A stretch of DNA of 8,191 nt from an uncultured Prevotella sp. (GCA_900551985.1 URYG01000145.1:1-8191); one strand, 5' to 3'; shown: positions 1-7,556, counted from the stretch's first letter. Program-made: numbers and translations. The notes: a model not told the origin generated them from the letters alone.

Positions 1-2
1 TG

Positions 3-407
3 GATGAATGGATCGAGTTTCTCAAGACTGGCGAGATCAGCGAGGCAGCCCAGGCACCAGGTTTGGCTGATGCCCGCAAATGTCTGGACATAGATAAGCT
101 GACCGTAGCGGAAAAGAATGATTATGTCCGTCACATGGAGAATCTGCGCTATCAGCGCAGCGTTATCAAGACGGGTTATGATGATGGCTGGCAGAAAGGT
201 CTTGCCGATGGTCGAGAAGAAGGACGAGAAGAAGGACGAGAAGAAGGACGAGAAGAAGGACGAGCTGAAGGTCGAGAAGAAGGTCGTGCCGAGGGAGCCA
301 AAAATGAGAAGCAGGCCACAGCCCGTCGTCTTCTTGCAATGGGCTTGTCTGCCGAGCAAGTGGCAGCAGCAACCCAGTTGTCATTAGATGAAATCAAGAA
401 ATTATAG
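3..407 (+). CDS. Rpn-family recombination-promoting nuclease / PD-(D/E)XK putative transposase, C-terminal part (5' end outside window)
   Basis: The frame is open from the window edge (first full codon at 3) to a TAG at 405-407, so the TTG at 63 is not taken as the start. What is visible is the tail of the protein: a helical segment (DEWIEFLKTGEI, then LTVAEKNDYVRHMENLRYQR), a YDDGW stretch, a highly charged R-E-E-G tetrapeptide repeat, and a short helical end (ARRLLAMGLSAEQVAAATQL, then SLDEIKKL) that resembles a small helix-turn-helix-like cap. This order is typical of Bacteroidota Rpn proteins (PDDEXK_2, TIGR01784 type). Known family members are DNA endonucleases that raise RecA-independent recombination, and some have been linked to phage defence. 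The catalytic PD-(D/E)XK core lies upstream of the window, so activity cannot be judged here. The gene is convergent with the minus-strand haem/iron array and appears unrelated to it. Family assignment rests on recognition of the tail only. Confidence 0.8.
   Translation, partial: DEWIEFLKTGEISEAAQAPGLADARKCLDIDKLTVAEKNDYVRHMENLRYQRSVIKTGYDDGWQKGLADGREEGREEGREEGREEGRAEGREEGRAEGAKNEKQATARRLLAMGLSAEQVAAATQLSLDEIKKL
213..296 (+). repeat. 12-bp in-frame tandem repeat encoding R-(E/A)-E-G units
   Basis: Seven consecutive 12-bp units are visible. The first four (213-260) are identical copies of CGAGAAGAAGGA; units five to seven (261-296) are diverged, with Ala replacing the first Glu in units five and seven. 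The unit length is a multiple of three, so gain or loss of a unit changes protein length without breaking the frame. Identical units beside diverged ones suggest recent expansion by slippage or unequal recombination. The encoded tetrapeptide probably forms a charged helix or coiled coil. Confidence 0.95.
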
Positions 408-417
408 CTGTTTTTTG

Positions 418-464
418 CAATAGACAAAGGGAGATTTCGCCAAGAAATCTCCCTTTGTCTATTG
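418..464. terminator. Perfect 20-bp inverted repeat between convergent genes, likely bidirectional terminator
   Basis: The arms 418-437 and 445-464 are exact reverse complements over 20 bp, with the 7-nt loop CGCCAAG between them. It begins 11 bp after the stop of the + strand Rpn gene and lies 88 bp beyond the stop of the minus-strand ccsBA gene. A run of six T occurs at 411-416, before the stem on the + strand, so neither direction has the usual T-run after the stem. Position between convergent genes and the strong stem favour a transcription stop or 3'-end stabiliser; other kinds of palindromic element are possible. Confidence 0.65.
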
Positions 465-551
465 TTCGCCGTTCAGCATACGCTCATGGATTTAATCCTC
501 TCTGATATAGAGCGATATACGCCTCTGCGACAGATTTTTCGTAGCCTTTGA

Positions 552-2765
552 CTATGCATACGAGTGCATGCCCGGCAGGAAGTAGTTCACGCCGAAATAG
601 GTCATCAGTACGCTGAGGAAGGCGATAAGCATATAGATATGTATATGCAGAGGCTTGTGCATCCATCTGATGTCGTTGTGAAGAGGAGCTGCATAGATGA
701 GCATGGTGATGAGTGCCCATGTTTCCTTGGCATCCCAACTCCAATATCTGCCCCAACTTACATTTGCCCAGATGGCACCGATGAAGATTCCTACGGCTAT
801 CAGGGCAACGGCAGGGTAGAGCAGAAACTGAGAGAGAGCTGCAAGCTTTGACTCCGATGCAGTGTCCTTTCTGGTATGGGCAATGATGCCCTGGATACCT
901 ATCAAGGCCGTCAGACCGAAGAGGGCATAAGAGAACATGATAACCATGACATGTACCGACAACAGTGGTGACTGCAATACCGGCATCAACTGAGTGAGCT
1001 GCGGATTGCTGTCTGTAATCATAGCTACCAATAGCGCAAATGCTGCCAATAAAGGTCCGTACTGTAGGATGATGCAGAACCGTCTTCTCATAACCAGGGT
1101 AATCAACAATACCGACCATGACAGGAACTGCATCGTCTCATAACCATTGGATAGAGGAAGATGTGATGAGATATACCATCTTAATCCGATAACAATGGTG
1201 GTTTGCAGAAGCATGATTCCTGCAAGCGATGTGCTGACGGTGTTCTGAATCTTCCTGTTCCGGTCGCTGAGTCTGATGGTAGAAGCGATGACAGCCAGGA
1301 GTGCCACGGTAAGATAGAGCATGATAGGCCAGCGCTGGGTATTGATGACATTGTATACCAGCTCTGCATTGATGGCAGCCTGCGAAGGAATCACCTTTTC
1401 TCCACGAATGTGCTGGTAATCGTATATCTTGCTGATCAGCGTCTTAGCCCGCTCCTCATTGTTCATGATGATACTTTCGGCAAGATAATCCATGGATTTC
1501 CTTACAAAGTACCACTCCTTAGGTGGCAGGTAGCCATGGATGTTCTTTTCGCCTGGTGCAAGCCATGTGATATTGCCCTTCTTGTCTGTATAAGGATACA
1601 TGCGGAGCAGTTCGCCATTATAAAGCATTCTGATGATGTTGAATTTCTCGTCTGCATCACGGAGGCTCTTCTGCAGTTCCTTGTTGCCGCTGCGATAGGC
1701 TTCCTTCAGAGGCTTGTCGAGCTTATACTCATTGTACTGGTTCCAGAAATCGGAAAAGCTTGCCCACTTGCCAGTTATTCCCAGTACCTCCTGAGCTTCC
1801 TTGCTTTTCACTTCTATCATCCTGGCATTTTCCCAGTTGGCTACATCGAAAACCCATCCGCAGAATATCTGATTGGCAGACATCCCGTTCCACGAAGGTT
1901 TTCCACTGAGTTTGGTAACGAATGTGGTGGCTACAGTATTGATTGGGCAGATGCGACTGTTGTAGAGTACGCAGATCTTTCCAAAGTCATCAGCTATCTG
2001 ATTATCTACTTTTCTCAGTTCCTGTGCCTGGACTGGCGACAGGAATGCCGGCATAGCCAGCAATAGGGTAAGCAGGAGCGCCTTGGCAGCCTGCTGATCT
2101 ACGGCAAGATGATAGAATCTCCGCATTTGGGTACGCTTGCTGATGAGCATATTGAGCAGCGCCACGAACAGGATGAAATAGCCTATGTAGGTGATGGCTA
2201 TCCCGTAGGGATCATAATATACGCCCAGATGAGTGCCCTTCATGTCTTCATCATAGCCTGCCTGGGTGAATCTGTAGCCTTGATACTGTCCGATATTGTT
2301 CATTGAGATATTCAAGGGGTCGTTGTCGGCTGTGATTTCCGAAACATAATCCATCGGTGCATCGGTGCCCGGATAGTTGATCACCTTGAAGTCTTTCAGC
2401 TTCAGAGTGAAGTCAAGCTGTTCGGTGGTCTTGTCTTTCAGTACCAGTTCCTTGCTCGGTACTCCCTGACGCAGATAAACGTCGCCGCTCTTGGAAGTGA
2501 GCCAGGAGGTGAGCGCACCCAGCAGGATGAGAAGGAATGCCACATGGACCATCCATACAGAGATGCGGCGGAACAAGCGGTGCTTCAGCATATAGATGAC
2601 GCTGACCACAGCCAGGATACCCCATGCTGTGACAAACCACAGCGAACTGTAGATATGGGTTTGTGCAAATGCTGTTCCCTTGGAATTCTCTACGAAGGTT
2701 GCTGCCATCATCACAATGATGATGATGGCGGCTAAACTGATTATAAAACTCTTAAGTTTATTCAT
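552..2765 (-). CDS. ccsBA: Cytochrome c maturation protein, ResB-CcsA fusion (system II haem exporter/synthetase)
   Basis: The 737-residue product is an inner-membrane protein that in this family moves haem outward and attaches it to CxxCH motifs of apocytochromes. The N-terminal ResB-like half has membrane segments near residues 6-22, 42-60, 69-88 and 186-208, followed by another hydrophobic segment at 228-245 and a large extracytoplasmic domain (to about 478). The CcsA half has further segments and the diagnostic tryptophan-rich WWD motif WGRYWSWDAKETW at 671-683. By spacing from the studied Helicobacter hepaticus CcsBA, H74 and H696 are the likely transmembrane haem ligands and H605 and H734 the extracytoplasmic pair; this mapping is from memory of the family, not an alignment. 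The ATG at 2765 follows the TAA of the upstream di-haem gene with no gap, so translation is probably coupled. The gene appears intact. Its position directly behind two genes for c-type cytochromes fits the role well. Confidence 0.93.
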   Translation of the reverse strand: MNKLKSFIISLAAIIIIVMMAATFVENSKGTAFAQTHIYSSLWFVTAWGILAVVSVIYMLKHRLFRRISVWMVHVAFLLILLGALTSWLTSKSGDVYLRQGVPSKELVLKDKTTEQLDFTLKLKDFKVINYPGTDAPMDYVSEITADNDPLNISMNNIGQYQGYRFTQAGYDEDMKGTHLGVYYDPYGIAITYIGYFILFVALLNMLISKRTQMRRFYHLAVDQQAAKALLLTLLLAMPAFLSPVQAQELRKVDNQIADDFGKICVLYNSRICPINTVATTFVTKLSGKPSWNGMSANQIFCGWVFDVANWENARMIEVKSKEAQEVLGITGKWASFSDFWNQYNEYKLDKPLKEAYRSGNKELQKSLRDADEKFNIIRMLYNGELLRMYPYTDKKGNITWLAPGEKNIHGYLPPKEWYFVRKSMDYLAESIIMNNEERAKTLISKIYDYQHIRGEKVIPSQAAINAELVYNVINTQRWPIMLYLTVALLAVIASTIRLSDRNRKIQNTVSTSLAGIMLLQTTIVIGLRWYISSHLPLSNGYETMQFLSWSVLLITLVMRRRFCIILQYGPLLAAFALLVAMITDSNPQLTQLMPVLQSPLLSVHVMVIMFSYALFGLTALIGIQGIIAHTRKDTASESKLAALSQFLLYPAVALIAVGIFIGAIWANVSWGRYWSWDAKETWALITMLIYAAPLHNDIRWMHKPLHIHIYMLIAFLSVLMTYFGVNYFLPGMHSYA

Positions 2766-4397
2766 TTAAATTGAATCTACAAATTTGATGACTTGTTGGC
2801 GCTGTTCTTTGCTCAGCTTGCGGAAGTTTTCTACCGCCCAGTGAGCATCGCTCTTGCCTCCTTCTGAGCAACAACCGTGCCACATAATGGCTTCCAGTGT
2901 ATTGCGAGCTCTGCAGTCGTGCAATCTGTCAGAATGTCCTGCACATATCTGCATAAGTCCACGTCCCCAAAGTGGTGCCGTCTTACACCAGCCTGTACGA
3001 AGATCATTCTTCATGAACAATCGATGTTGTACCAGATCGGTATAAGGCCAGATTTTCTGGTTGGGATAGTGAACCATGCGGGTATCGTCTGAACTGAAAC
3101 GATTGTATGGGTCTCTTATCTTGTCTTCTCCGGTTGTCCAGGTAGGTCGATGACAGCTGGCACAGCCTATCTGGCTGAAGAGACGCTTGCCTTCCTTGAA
3201 ATCTTCCGTTGTCGTATTTCGGGCTGCAGGAATACCGATGCCACGGTGCCATACCATATAGTTGATGTAGTCTGACTCTTTCATCTCTACGGGTAGGTCT
3301 GTCGCATTTCCAAAAGTAATGATGTCTTTAGCAGGGTCTCCTGTCTTGTTCCATTCTGGATAATACTCGTAGAATTTGCTGGTTACTTCAGGATCCTGTG
3401 CAGCAAACTGCCAGTATTCCTTCGGTATATAATGTGAACGGAAATCATCTCGTGTTACGTTTTGGACTTCCCAGAACGAAGCATCACTCATTACCGAGGC
3501 CCGGTCTAGTGCATAGTCAAACTTATAAACGATACCTCCATTCTCTACGGCTAACGTTCCGTCGGGATTCTTCACGAAATCTTTAGTGTCATTATTCCAG
3601 AATTGAGGATTAAGTGTGGCATACTTGCCTTCGTTGCGGTATTGTTGCAGAATGTCCTCGTCAGGGATTGCATCTATGAGGCCTGTTCCGATAAAACCGA
3701 TGGTTGATTCCAGTCTTACCTTTGCCTTAGACATAGGGACTTCCTTTCCGTCCTTGTCGATGAGCTTTCCATAGATGCAGCCTTCTTCCAGTGTTACCTC
3801 TGGATAGATGAGAGAGTAAGTCTCGCCGTCGTCAAATTTATTGCCCCATTCGTCGGTGTATTCATTCCAGTCGATTTTTACTTTTTTCTCATCAAACTGT
3901 GGCTTGAAAGGAGCCGTAGCCTTTCCCATGGCTACCCATCCGAATGACTGAACCACGATATCGTTTTCGTCGGTAATCATAAGGATATAGCCATTCCCTT
4001 GTTGGTTTGAATCATATTTGGTTTGTCGCTTGCCATGTCCGTATCCTAAGTGGCAGTGTTGGCATGATGAGCGTATATAGAGAGGGCCTAAGCCCTTGAA
4101 TGGTTCTTCTGTTTGCGTGAAAGGCTTTTCAAAGAAGTATTCTCCCATGGAGAATGCATGTGAAAGTCCTTGTTTTTCAATAGCCGGAGCTGGTTGCTCG
4201 TAAGCTGCTGAAGAGAGATTGAATACTGTACCGAGTTCTCCGCCCGTATAGTAGTCTTCTGGCATATCAGTCTTTTCGGTAGGTTTGCCAATGTCAATGA
4301 TGTCATCTACATCTGATGTTGATGTTCTGTTGCTGCAAGAGATGCATGCTAAGCTTAAGGATAATAATCCTGCTGTTTTTGTATATTTTGAAATCAT
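2766..4397 (-). CDS. Di-haem oxidoreductase lipoprotein (DHOR/DUF1111, 'thiol oxidoreductase'), second copy
   Basis: This 543-residue protein starts with a lipoprotein signal (hydrophobic core, then C18 and C21; C21 is the likely lipidated residue by analogy with its paralogue), followed by an acidic stretch DVDDIID. Two haem c sites are visible: CQHCH at 112-116 and CASCH at 412-416. Conserved blocks shared with the upstream paralogue include TDEWGNKF (181-188), STIGFIGTGL (231-240), MVWHRG (381-386), QKIWPYTD (447-454), QHRLFM (457-462), RTGWC (467-471) and RLHDCRARNTLEAIMWHG (491-508). H384, H458, H493 and H507 are candidate axial or active-site histidines. The family (PF06537, COG3488) is related to bacterial di-haem peroxidases and is often encoded beside imelysins; its physiological substrate is not established. 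Compared with the paralogue it carries an extra CCSEGG-type insertion at 509-514, adding two cysteines. Probably periplasm-facing and membrane-anchored. The ATG at 4397 is chosen because it gives a complete signal peptide. Confidence 0.92.
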   Translation of the reverse strand: MISKYTKTAGLLSLSLACISCSNRTSTSDVDDIIDIGKPTEKTDMPEDYYTGGELGTVFNLSSAAYEQPAPAIEKQGLSHAFSMGEYFFEKPFTQTEEPFKGLGPLYIRSSCQHCHLGYGHGKRQTKYDSNQQGNGYILMITDENDIVVQSFGWVAMGKATAPFKPQFDEKKVKIDWNEYTDEWGNKFDDGETYSLIYPEVTLEEGCIYGKLIDKDGKEVPMSKAKVRLESTIGFIGTGLIDAIPDEDILQQYRNEGKYATLNPQFWNNDTKDFVKNPDGTLAVENGGIVYKFDYALDRASVMSDASFWEVQNVTRDDFRSHYIPKEYWQFAAQDPEVTSKFYEYYPEWNKTGDPAKDIITFGNATDLPVEMKESDYINYMVWHRGIGIPAARNTTTEDFKEGKRLFSQIGCASCHRPTWTTGEDKIRDPYNRFSSDDTRMVHYPNQKIWPYTDLVQHRLFMKNDLRTGWCKTAPLWGRGLMQICAGHSDRLHDCRARNTLEAIMWHGCCSEGGKSDAHWAVENFRKLSKEQRQQVIKFVDSI

Positions 4398-4421
4398 ATA
4401 ATGTATTGTTGTAGCACAGTG

Positions 4422-4469
4422 AAGGCCACATGCTTCTTCTCCCGATTGGGATAGTATGCATGTGGCTTT
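4422..4469. other. Stem-loop between the two di-haem oxidoreductase genes
   Basis: The outer arms 4422-4433 and 4458-4469 pair over 12 positions with one G-T wobble (core GCCACATGC / GCATGTGGC). An inner mini-hairpin, TCCC-GATT-GGGA (4440-4451), sits in the loop. It starts 10 bp after the stop of the first di-haem gene and ends 25 bp before the start of the second. In the minus-strand direction of transcription no T-run follows the stem (the T-run at 4467-4470 is on the + side), so it may be a partial terminator, processing site or mRNA stabiliser rather than a full stop. Confidence 0.6.
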
Positions 4470-4478
4470 TATAGAAGA

Positions 4479-6170
4479 TTAAATGGATTCACAGAAGAAA
4501 ATGATGGCTGCGCGCTGCTCAGAAGTGAGGTTGCGGAACTTCTCGATAGCAAAGCGGGCATCACTCTTGGCATTGCCATGCCACATGATTGCCTCCAGCG
4601 TGTTGCGGGCACGGCAGTCGTGCAGACGATCTTCGGCTCCGGTACAGAGCTTTGACAAACCGCGACCCCAGAGTGGAGTGGTGCGGCACCAGCCTGTACG
4701 GATATCGTTCTCCATGAAGAGACGGTGCTGTACGAAGTCGGTATATGGCCAGATCTTCTGGTTGGCATAGCGAGGCATGTCGCTGTTGGTCAGGTACTTG
4801 TTTGGATCCTGAATGTTGTCATCACCTGTTGTCCATGATGGACGGTGGCAAGATGCACAACCAATCTCGGAGAAGAGCTTCTTGCCCTGCTCGTACTTCT
4901 CTGTACCCACATTGCGGGCAGCAGGAACAGCCAGGCCACGATGCCATACCATGAAGTTCTTATACTGTTCGCCTGTCATCTCTACATCTAGGTCTTTTGC
5001 CATCAAATAGTTGTAGATGTTCTGCTTTACATCGTCGGTGTGCCAGTCGGCATGCTTCTTCTCAGGGTCAATCTTGTTGATATACTCTGGGAAACCCTTC
5101 TGTACGTCAGCATCGTTCATGGCTGTGGTAGCATAAATCTTGCCATCAAGACTGAGGTAATGGTAGCGACGGTCTGGACGGGTAACGTTGGTGATGTTCC
5201 AGATGGCATTGGCACCTGCAGCATCGAGCAACGGACCACGGCTCAAGGCGTATGTATAGCGGCGAACATACTTGGTTCCGTCTCCCTGCAATGAATTGGA
5301 ATAATAGCTGTTCCACTTGTTCTCTGCTTGATTCCACATAGCTGGGTTCAGAGCATCTGTCTTGCCAACAGAGTTGAAATACTTGCTCTCTGATTCCCAC
5401 TGCTTGGTGATTTCCTCGTCTGGGATGGCATCAGTAAGACCTGTACCATAGATACCGATGGTAGATTCGAGACGGATTCCAATCTCTTCTGCCACCTGAT
5501 CGTTTGGAATCACTACTTCCTTGCCGTCTCTCATCACGGTAACTGGTGAGTAATAGGCATCTGCTGGAATTGTTACCTCTGGATAAATCAGGTCGTAAGT
5601 CTCGCCATCAGCAAACTTGTTGCCCCATTCGTCTGTATAGTGCTTCCACTCGATATTGATCTTCTTTTCATCAATCTGTGGCTTGAAAGGCTCTACGGCA
5701 CCAGTCTGTGGCATACCTGCTACAGAGTAGATATAGGCATTGGTCTTCTTGTCGTAGATAACCAGCAGATATCCGTTACCCATGTCTGAGTATCTGTAAC
5801 GCTCCTGGCGCTTGCCATGGCCGTATGCAGGATGACAATAGAGGCATCCCTGACGTACATAGAGTGGACCAAGACCTGCGAACGCTCCATCGGTATTGGT
5901 GTTGAAGTCGCGCTCAAAGAGAGCCTCACCAATCTGGAAGGCTGCTCCGAAACCTTGCTCCTCTACGGCAGGAGTTGGCTGCTTGTAGGCATTGGCACCC
6001 TGGAGTGTCGTTGTTCCGAGTTTGCCACCTGCGTAATACTCTTCTGACTTTTCAGAAGTACTGCCGCCTCCACCAAGATCAATCACATCATCTACTGATG
6101 ATTTGCTGTCGCTACAGCTCATCATAGCCAGAGCGGCGCAAAATAATGGAATTAATTGTCTTTTTTTCAT
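4479..6170 (-). CDS. Di-haem oxidoreductase lipoprotein (DHOR/DUF1111, 'thiol oxidoreductase'), first copy
   Basis: This 563-residue protein begins with a clear lipoprotein signal: KKR, a hydrophobic core, and AMMSC with C19 as the lipidated residue, followed by SDSKSSVDDVIDLG. Haem c sites are CLYCH at 109-113 and CASCH at 438-442. It shares most of its length with the downstream copy, including TDEWGNKFADGETY (179-192), IRLESTIGIYGTGL (232-245), MVWHRG (407-412), QKIWPYTD (471-478), QHRLFM (481-486) and the C-terminal RLHDCRARNTLEAIMWHG (515-532). Differences are concentrated in the middle (about 280-400), where this copy is longer, and at residues 533-535 (NAK in place of the cysteine-rich insertion). 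The family is related to di-haem cytochrome c peroxidases; the true reaction is unknown, and the 'thiol oxidoreductase' label is historical. The neighbouring imelysin gene upstream is a known frequent partner. The ATG at 6170 gives the complete signal peptide; an A-rich stretch precedes it rather than a Shine-Dalgarno site. Confidence 0.92.
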   Translation of the reverse strand: MKKRQLIPLFCAALAMMSCSDSKSSVDDVIDLGGGGSTSEKSEEYYAGGKLGTTTLQGANAYKQPTPAVEEQGFGAAFQIGEALFERDFNTNTDGAFAGLGPLYVRQGCLYCHPAYGHGKRQERYRYSDMGNGYLLVIYDKKTNAYIYSVAGMPQTGAVEPFKPQIDEKKINIEWKHYTDEWGNKFADGETYDLIYPEVTIPADAYYSPVTVMRDGKEVVIPNDQVAEEIGIRLESTIGIYGTGLTDAIPDEEITKQWESESKYFNSVGKTDALNPAMWNQAENKWNSYYSNSLQGDGTKYVRRYTYALSRGPLLDAAGANAIWNITNVTRPDRRYHYLSLDGKIYATTAMNDADVQKGFPEYINKIDPEKKHADWHTDDVKQNIYNYLMAKDLDVEMTGEQYKNFMVWHRGLAVPAARNVGTEKYEQGKKLFSEIGCASCHRPSWTTGDDNIQDPNKYLTNSDMPRYANQKIWPYTDFVQHRLFMENDIRTGWCRTTPLWGRGLSKLCTGAEDRLHDCRARNTLEAIMWHGNAKSDARFAIEKFRNLTSEQRAAIIFFCESI

Positions 6171-6240
6171 AATGTTGTAAGTTTACTTTATATGATTCAC
6201 GTATTTTGCTACGTTTCTTCTTGTTTCTGTTTTATTACGC

Positions 6241-6275
6241 AAAAGGTTGGTAGTCTTTTTTCAAAGGCTACCAAC
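6241..6275 (-). terminator. Stem-loop terminator after the imelysin gene
   Basis: The arms 6246-6258 and 6263-6275 pair over 13 positions with one G-T wobble and a 4-nt loop. Read on the minus strand, the stem is followed by CTTTTG (6245-6240), a short T-run in the right place for an intrinsic terminator. It lies 38 bp beyond the imelysin stop codon and about 75 bp before the first di-haem gene. The T-run is short, so termination may be partial, leaving the di-haem genes expressed by read-through or from a separate promoter. No TAnnTTTG-type Bacteroidota promoter was recognised between it and 6171. Confidence 0.7.
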
Positions 6276-6313
6276 TATTTATCTACATAATATCCTAATC
6301 TAGTAAACAGGAA

Positions 6314-7510
6314 TTACTTTTTCCAAGTAATCTTCTTCAATGAGTTGAGGAGTTTCAAGTCATTGTCTGCAAGAGCACGGTAGGTTGGGATAACGGTGTT
6401 CTTGACGAAAGCCTCGTTTACCTTCTTGAACTCAGCCTCGAGTGTTTCGTTGCCAGAGAATTTCTCGATTTCTCCATCGAGTGCATCGAGAGCAGCTTCA
6501 AGCTCATCAAGTGCAGACATTGCATCCTTTGCACTCTGGTCTGTGTAGAATTGTACGAAAGGCTTCTTCATGTTGCTGATCTTGTTGAGGGCTGCATCCA
6601 GCTTGGTCTGTGCATTCTGTGCTGCTGCCTTCATATCTGCATCGTTTACCTTGAGGCAAACACCCAGAAGTGAAGTTGCTGTTGGCTGGTCAACTACATT
6701 CCAACCGCCATAGAGGGCATGCTTGCAAGACATGATGTTGTCATAGAAGTCAACGATAGAGTTGTGAGCAAATGGAGACTCGATATAGTTAACGTCCTCA
6801 CCAGTAGCAGGAGCACCGATCTTAGAGTCACGTACCTCACCGATGATCTCGTTGGCACCAGCAATGATCTCACGTGTTGCCAAGGTGATAGAAGAGTACT
6901 TAGAACCTGGTTCACCTGCAGTCATGAAATCCTCACCGTAGTTCTTTGATTCAAACTCAGCGTCATCAATAATCTTCTGCTCAGCCTCTGACAATTCGCC
7001 GCCCCATGCGGTAACCAACTTCAAAGAGCTGAGATACAAATCCTGTGCTGCGCTCTGAGCGAAGTAAACCTCATTGGCTGTCATATCCTTAATCTTGCGA
7101 GCCTCACCGTCGCGGAAAATCAGATACTCTACAGCGTGGAAACCTGTCAGGTTCTGACCGTTTGCAATCGCATCATCAATCAGGGCTGCATCATCCTCGT
7201 CGGTTGCAGGATTGTATTTCTGCATGTATTTATCAAACTGTACACGGTCGAATGGCCATGTGTCGGTGTGTGGGTCAAGTCCGAAGTCTGTTGCAGGACC
7301 GAAGAGGAAAGCTTCAGACCACTCCCAGTCCTGGCGAGCTTCTTTCCAGTTATCACAAGCTTCTGATACCATTGCGTCAGTACCATTCAAGTCTGGATTT
7401 ACGCTTGATGGAGTCTCTGGCTCGTCATTGTCATCACTGCAGCTTGCGAAACCTAATGACAGTGTCAAGGCAGCTGCAAAAAGCATTGAATACTTAAAAA
7501 TCTTTTTCAT
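6314..7510 (-). CDS. Imelysin-family (M75, IrpA-like) lipoprotein, iron-uptake linked
   Basis: The 398-residue product has a lipoprotein signal ending FASC (C24), followed directly by the acidic run SDDNDE, a pattern associated with lipoprotein surface export in Bacteroidota. The signature GxHxxE motif of imelysins is present as GFHAVE at 123-128. Other family-like blocks are WPFDRVQFD (85-93) and SPFAHNSIVDFYDNI (245-259), plus a helical C-terminal half. Family members form two four-helix-bundle-like halves and are tied to iron acquisition by iron-regulated expression and gene context; the peptidase label (M75) is doubtful for many of them, and the ligand is not known. The gene sits between a porin-like gene and two di-haem oxidoreductase genes, an association seen in other phyla as imelysin plus DHOR. 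A role in binding or handing over iron or haem in the envelope is likely but inferred. The ATG at 7510 is preceded by a strongly A-rich leader and gives a complete signal peptide. Confidence 0.93.
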   Translation of the reverse strand: MKKIFKYSMLFAAALTLSLGFASCSDDNDEPETPSSVNPDLNGTDAMVSEACDNWKEARQDWEWSEAFLFGPATDFGLDPHTDTWPFDRVQFDKYMQKYNPATDEDDAALIDDAIANGQNLTGFHAVEYLIFRDGEARKIKDMTANEVYFAQSAAQDLYLSSLKLVTAWGGELSEAEQKIIDDAEFESKNYGEDFMTAGEPGSKYSSITLATREIIAGANEIIGEVRDSKIGAPATGEDVNYIESPFAHNSIVDFYDNIMSCKHALYGGWNVVDQPTATSLLGVCLKVNDADMKAAAQNAQTKLDAALNKISNMKKPFVQFYTDQSAKDAMSALDELEAALDALDGEIEKFSGNETLEAEFKKVNEAFVKNTVIPTYRALADNDLKLLNSLKKITWKK

Positions 7511-7548
7511 TGTTTTTTTGTTTTTATTTGTGTTTTTTGACTATTTAT
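7511..7548 (-). promoter_or_regulatory. A-rich translation leader of the imelysin gene
   Basis: On the minus strand, the nearly 40 bases before the ATG are mostly A, in runs such as CAAAAAACACAAAT and AAAACAAAAAAACA, with no Shine-Dalgarno-like purine box. Bacteroidota genes commonly rely on A-rich, unstructured leaders for efficient translation start, so this supports the chosen start and suggests high expression. No TAnnTTTG promoter element was seen, so transcription probably enters from the upstream porin-like gene. Confidence 0.5.
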
Positions 7549-7556
7549 TTTCGCTG

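Noticed and set aside
63..65. TTG as start codon of the left-edge gene
   Set aside because: The frame stays open upstream to the window edge and that part (DEWIEFLKTGEI) fits the same Rpn family tail, so the real start lies outside the window.
213..296. CRISPR-like repeats
   Set aside because: The units are contiguous 12-mers with no spacers and are in frame within a coding gene.
118..387. Plus-strand frame reading a K-K-D-E repeat across the 12-bp repeats
   Set aside because: The 12-bp unit keeps every frame open; only the R-E-E-G frame continues into recognisable protein on both sides.
418..464. Terminal inverted repeat of an insertion sequence
   Set aside because: The two arms are adjacent with only a 7-nt loop, no transposase gene lies between arms, and no target duplication is visible.
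484..1119. Minus-strand 211-codon open frame overlapping the end of ccsBA
   Set aside because: It lies out of frame inside the well-supported CcsBA coding region, is rich in Cys/His/Ser with no recognisable domain, and has no start signal of its own. Only its last 22 codons, past the ccsBA stop, are of interest and are listed as a finding.
1203..2066. Plus-strand 287-codon open frame
   Set aside because: It is antisense to CcsBA, a long conserved membrane protein; its translation shows no family motif and no plausible start context.
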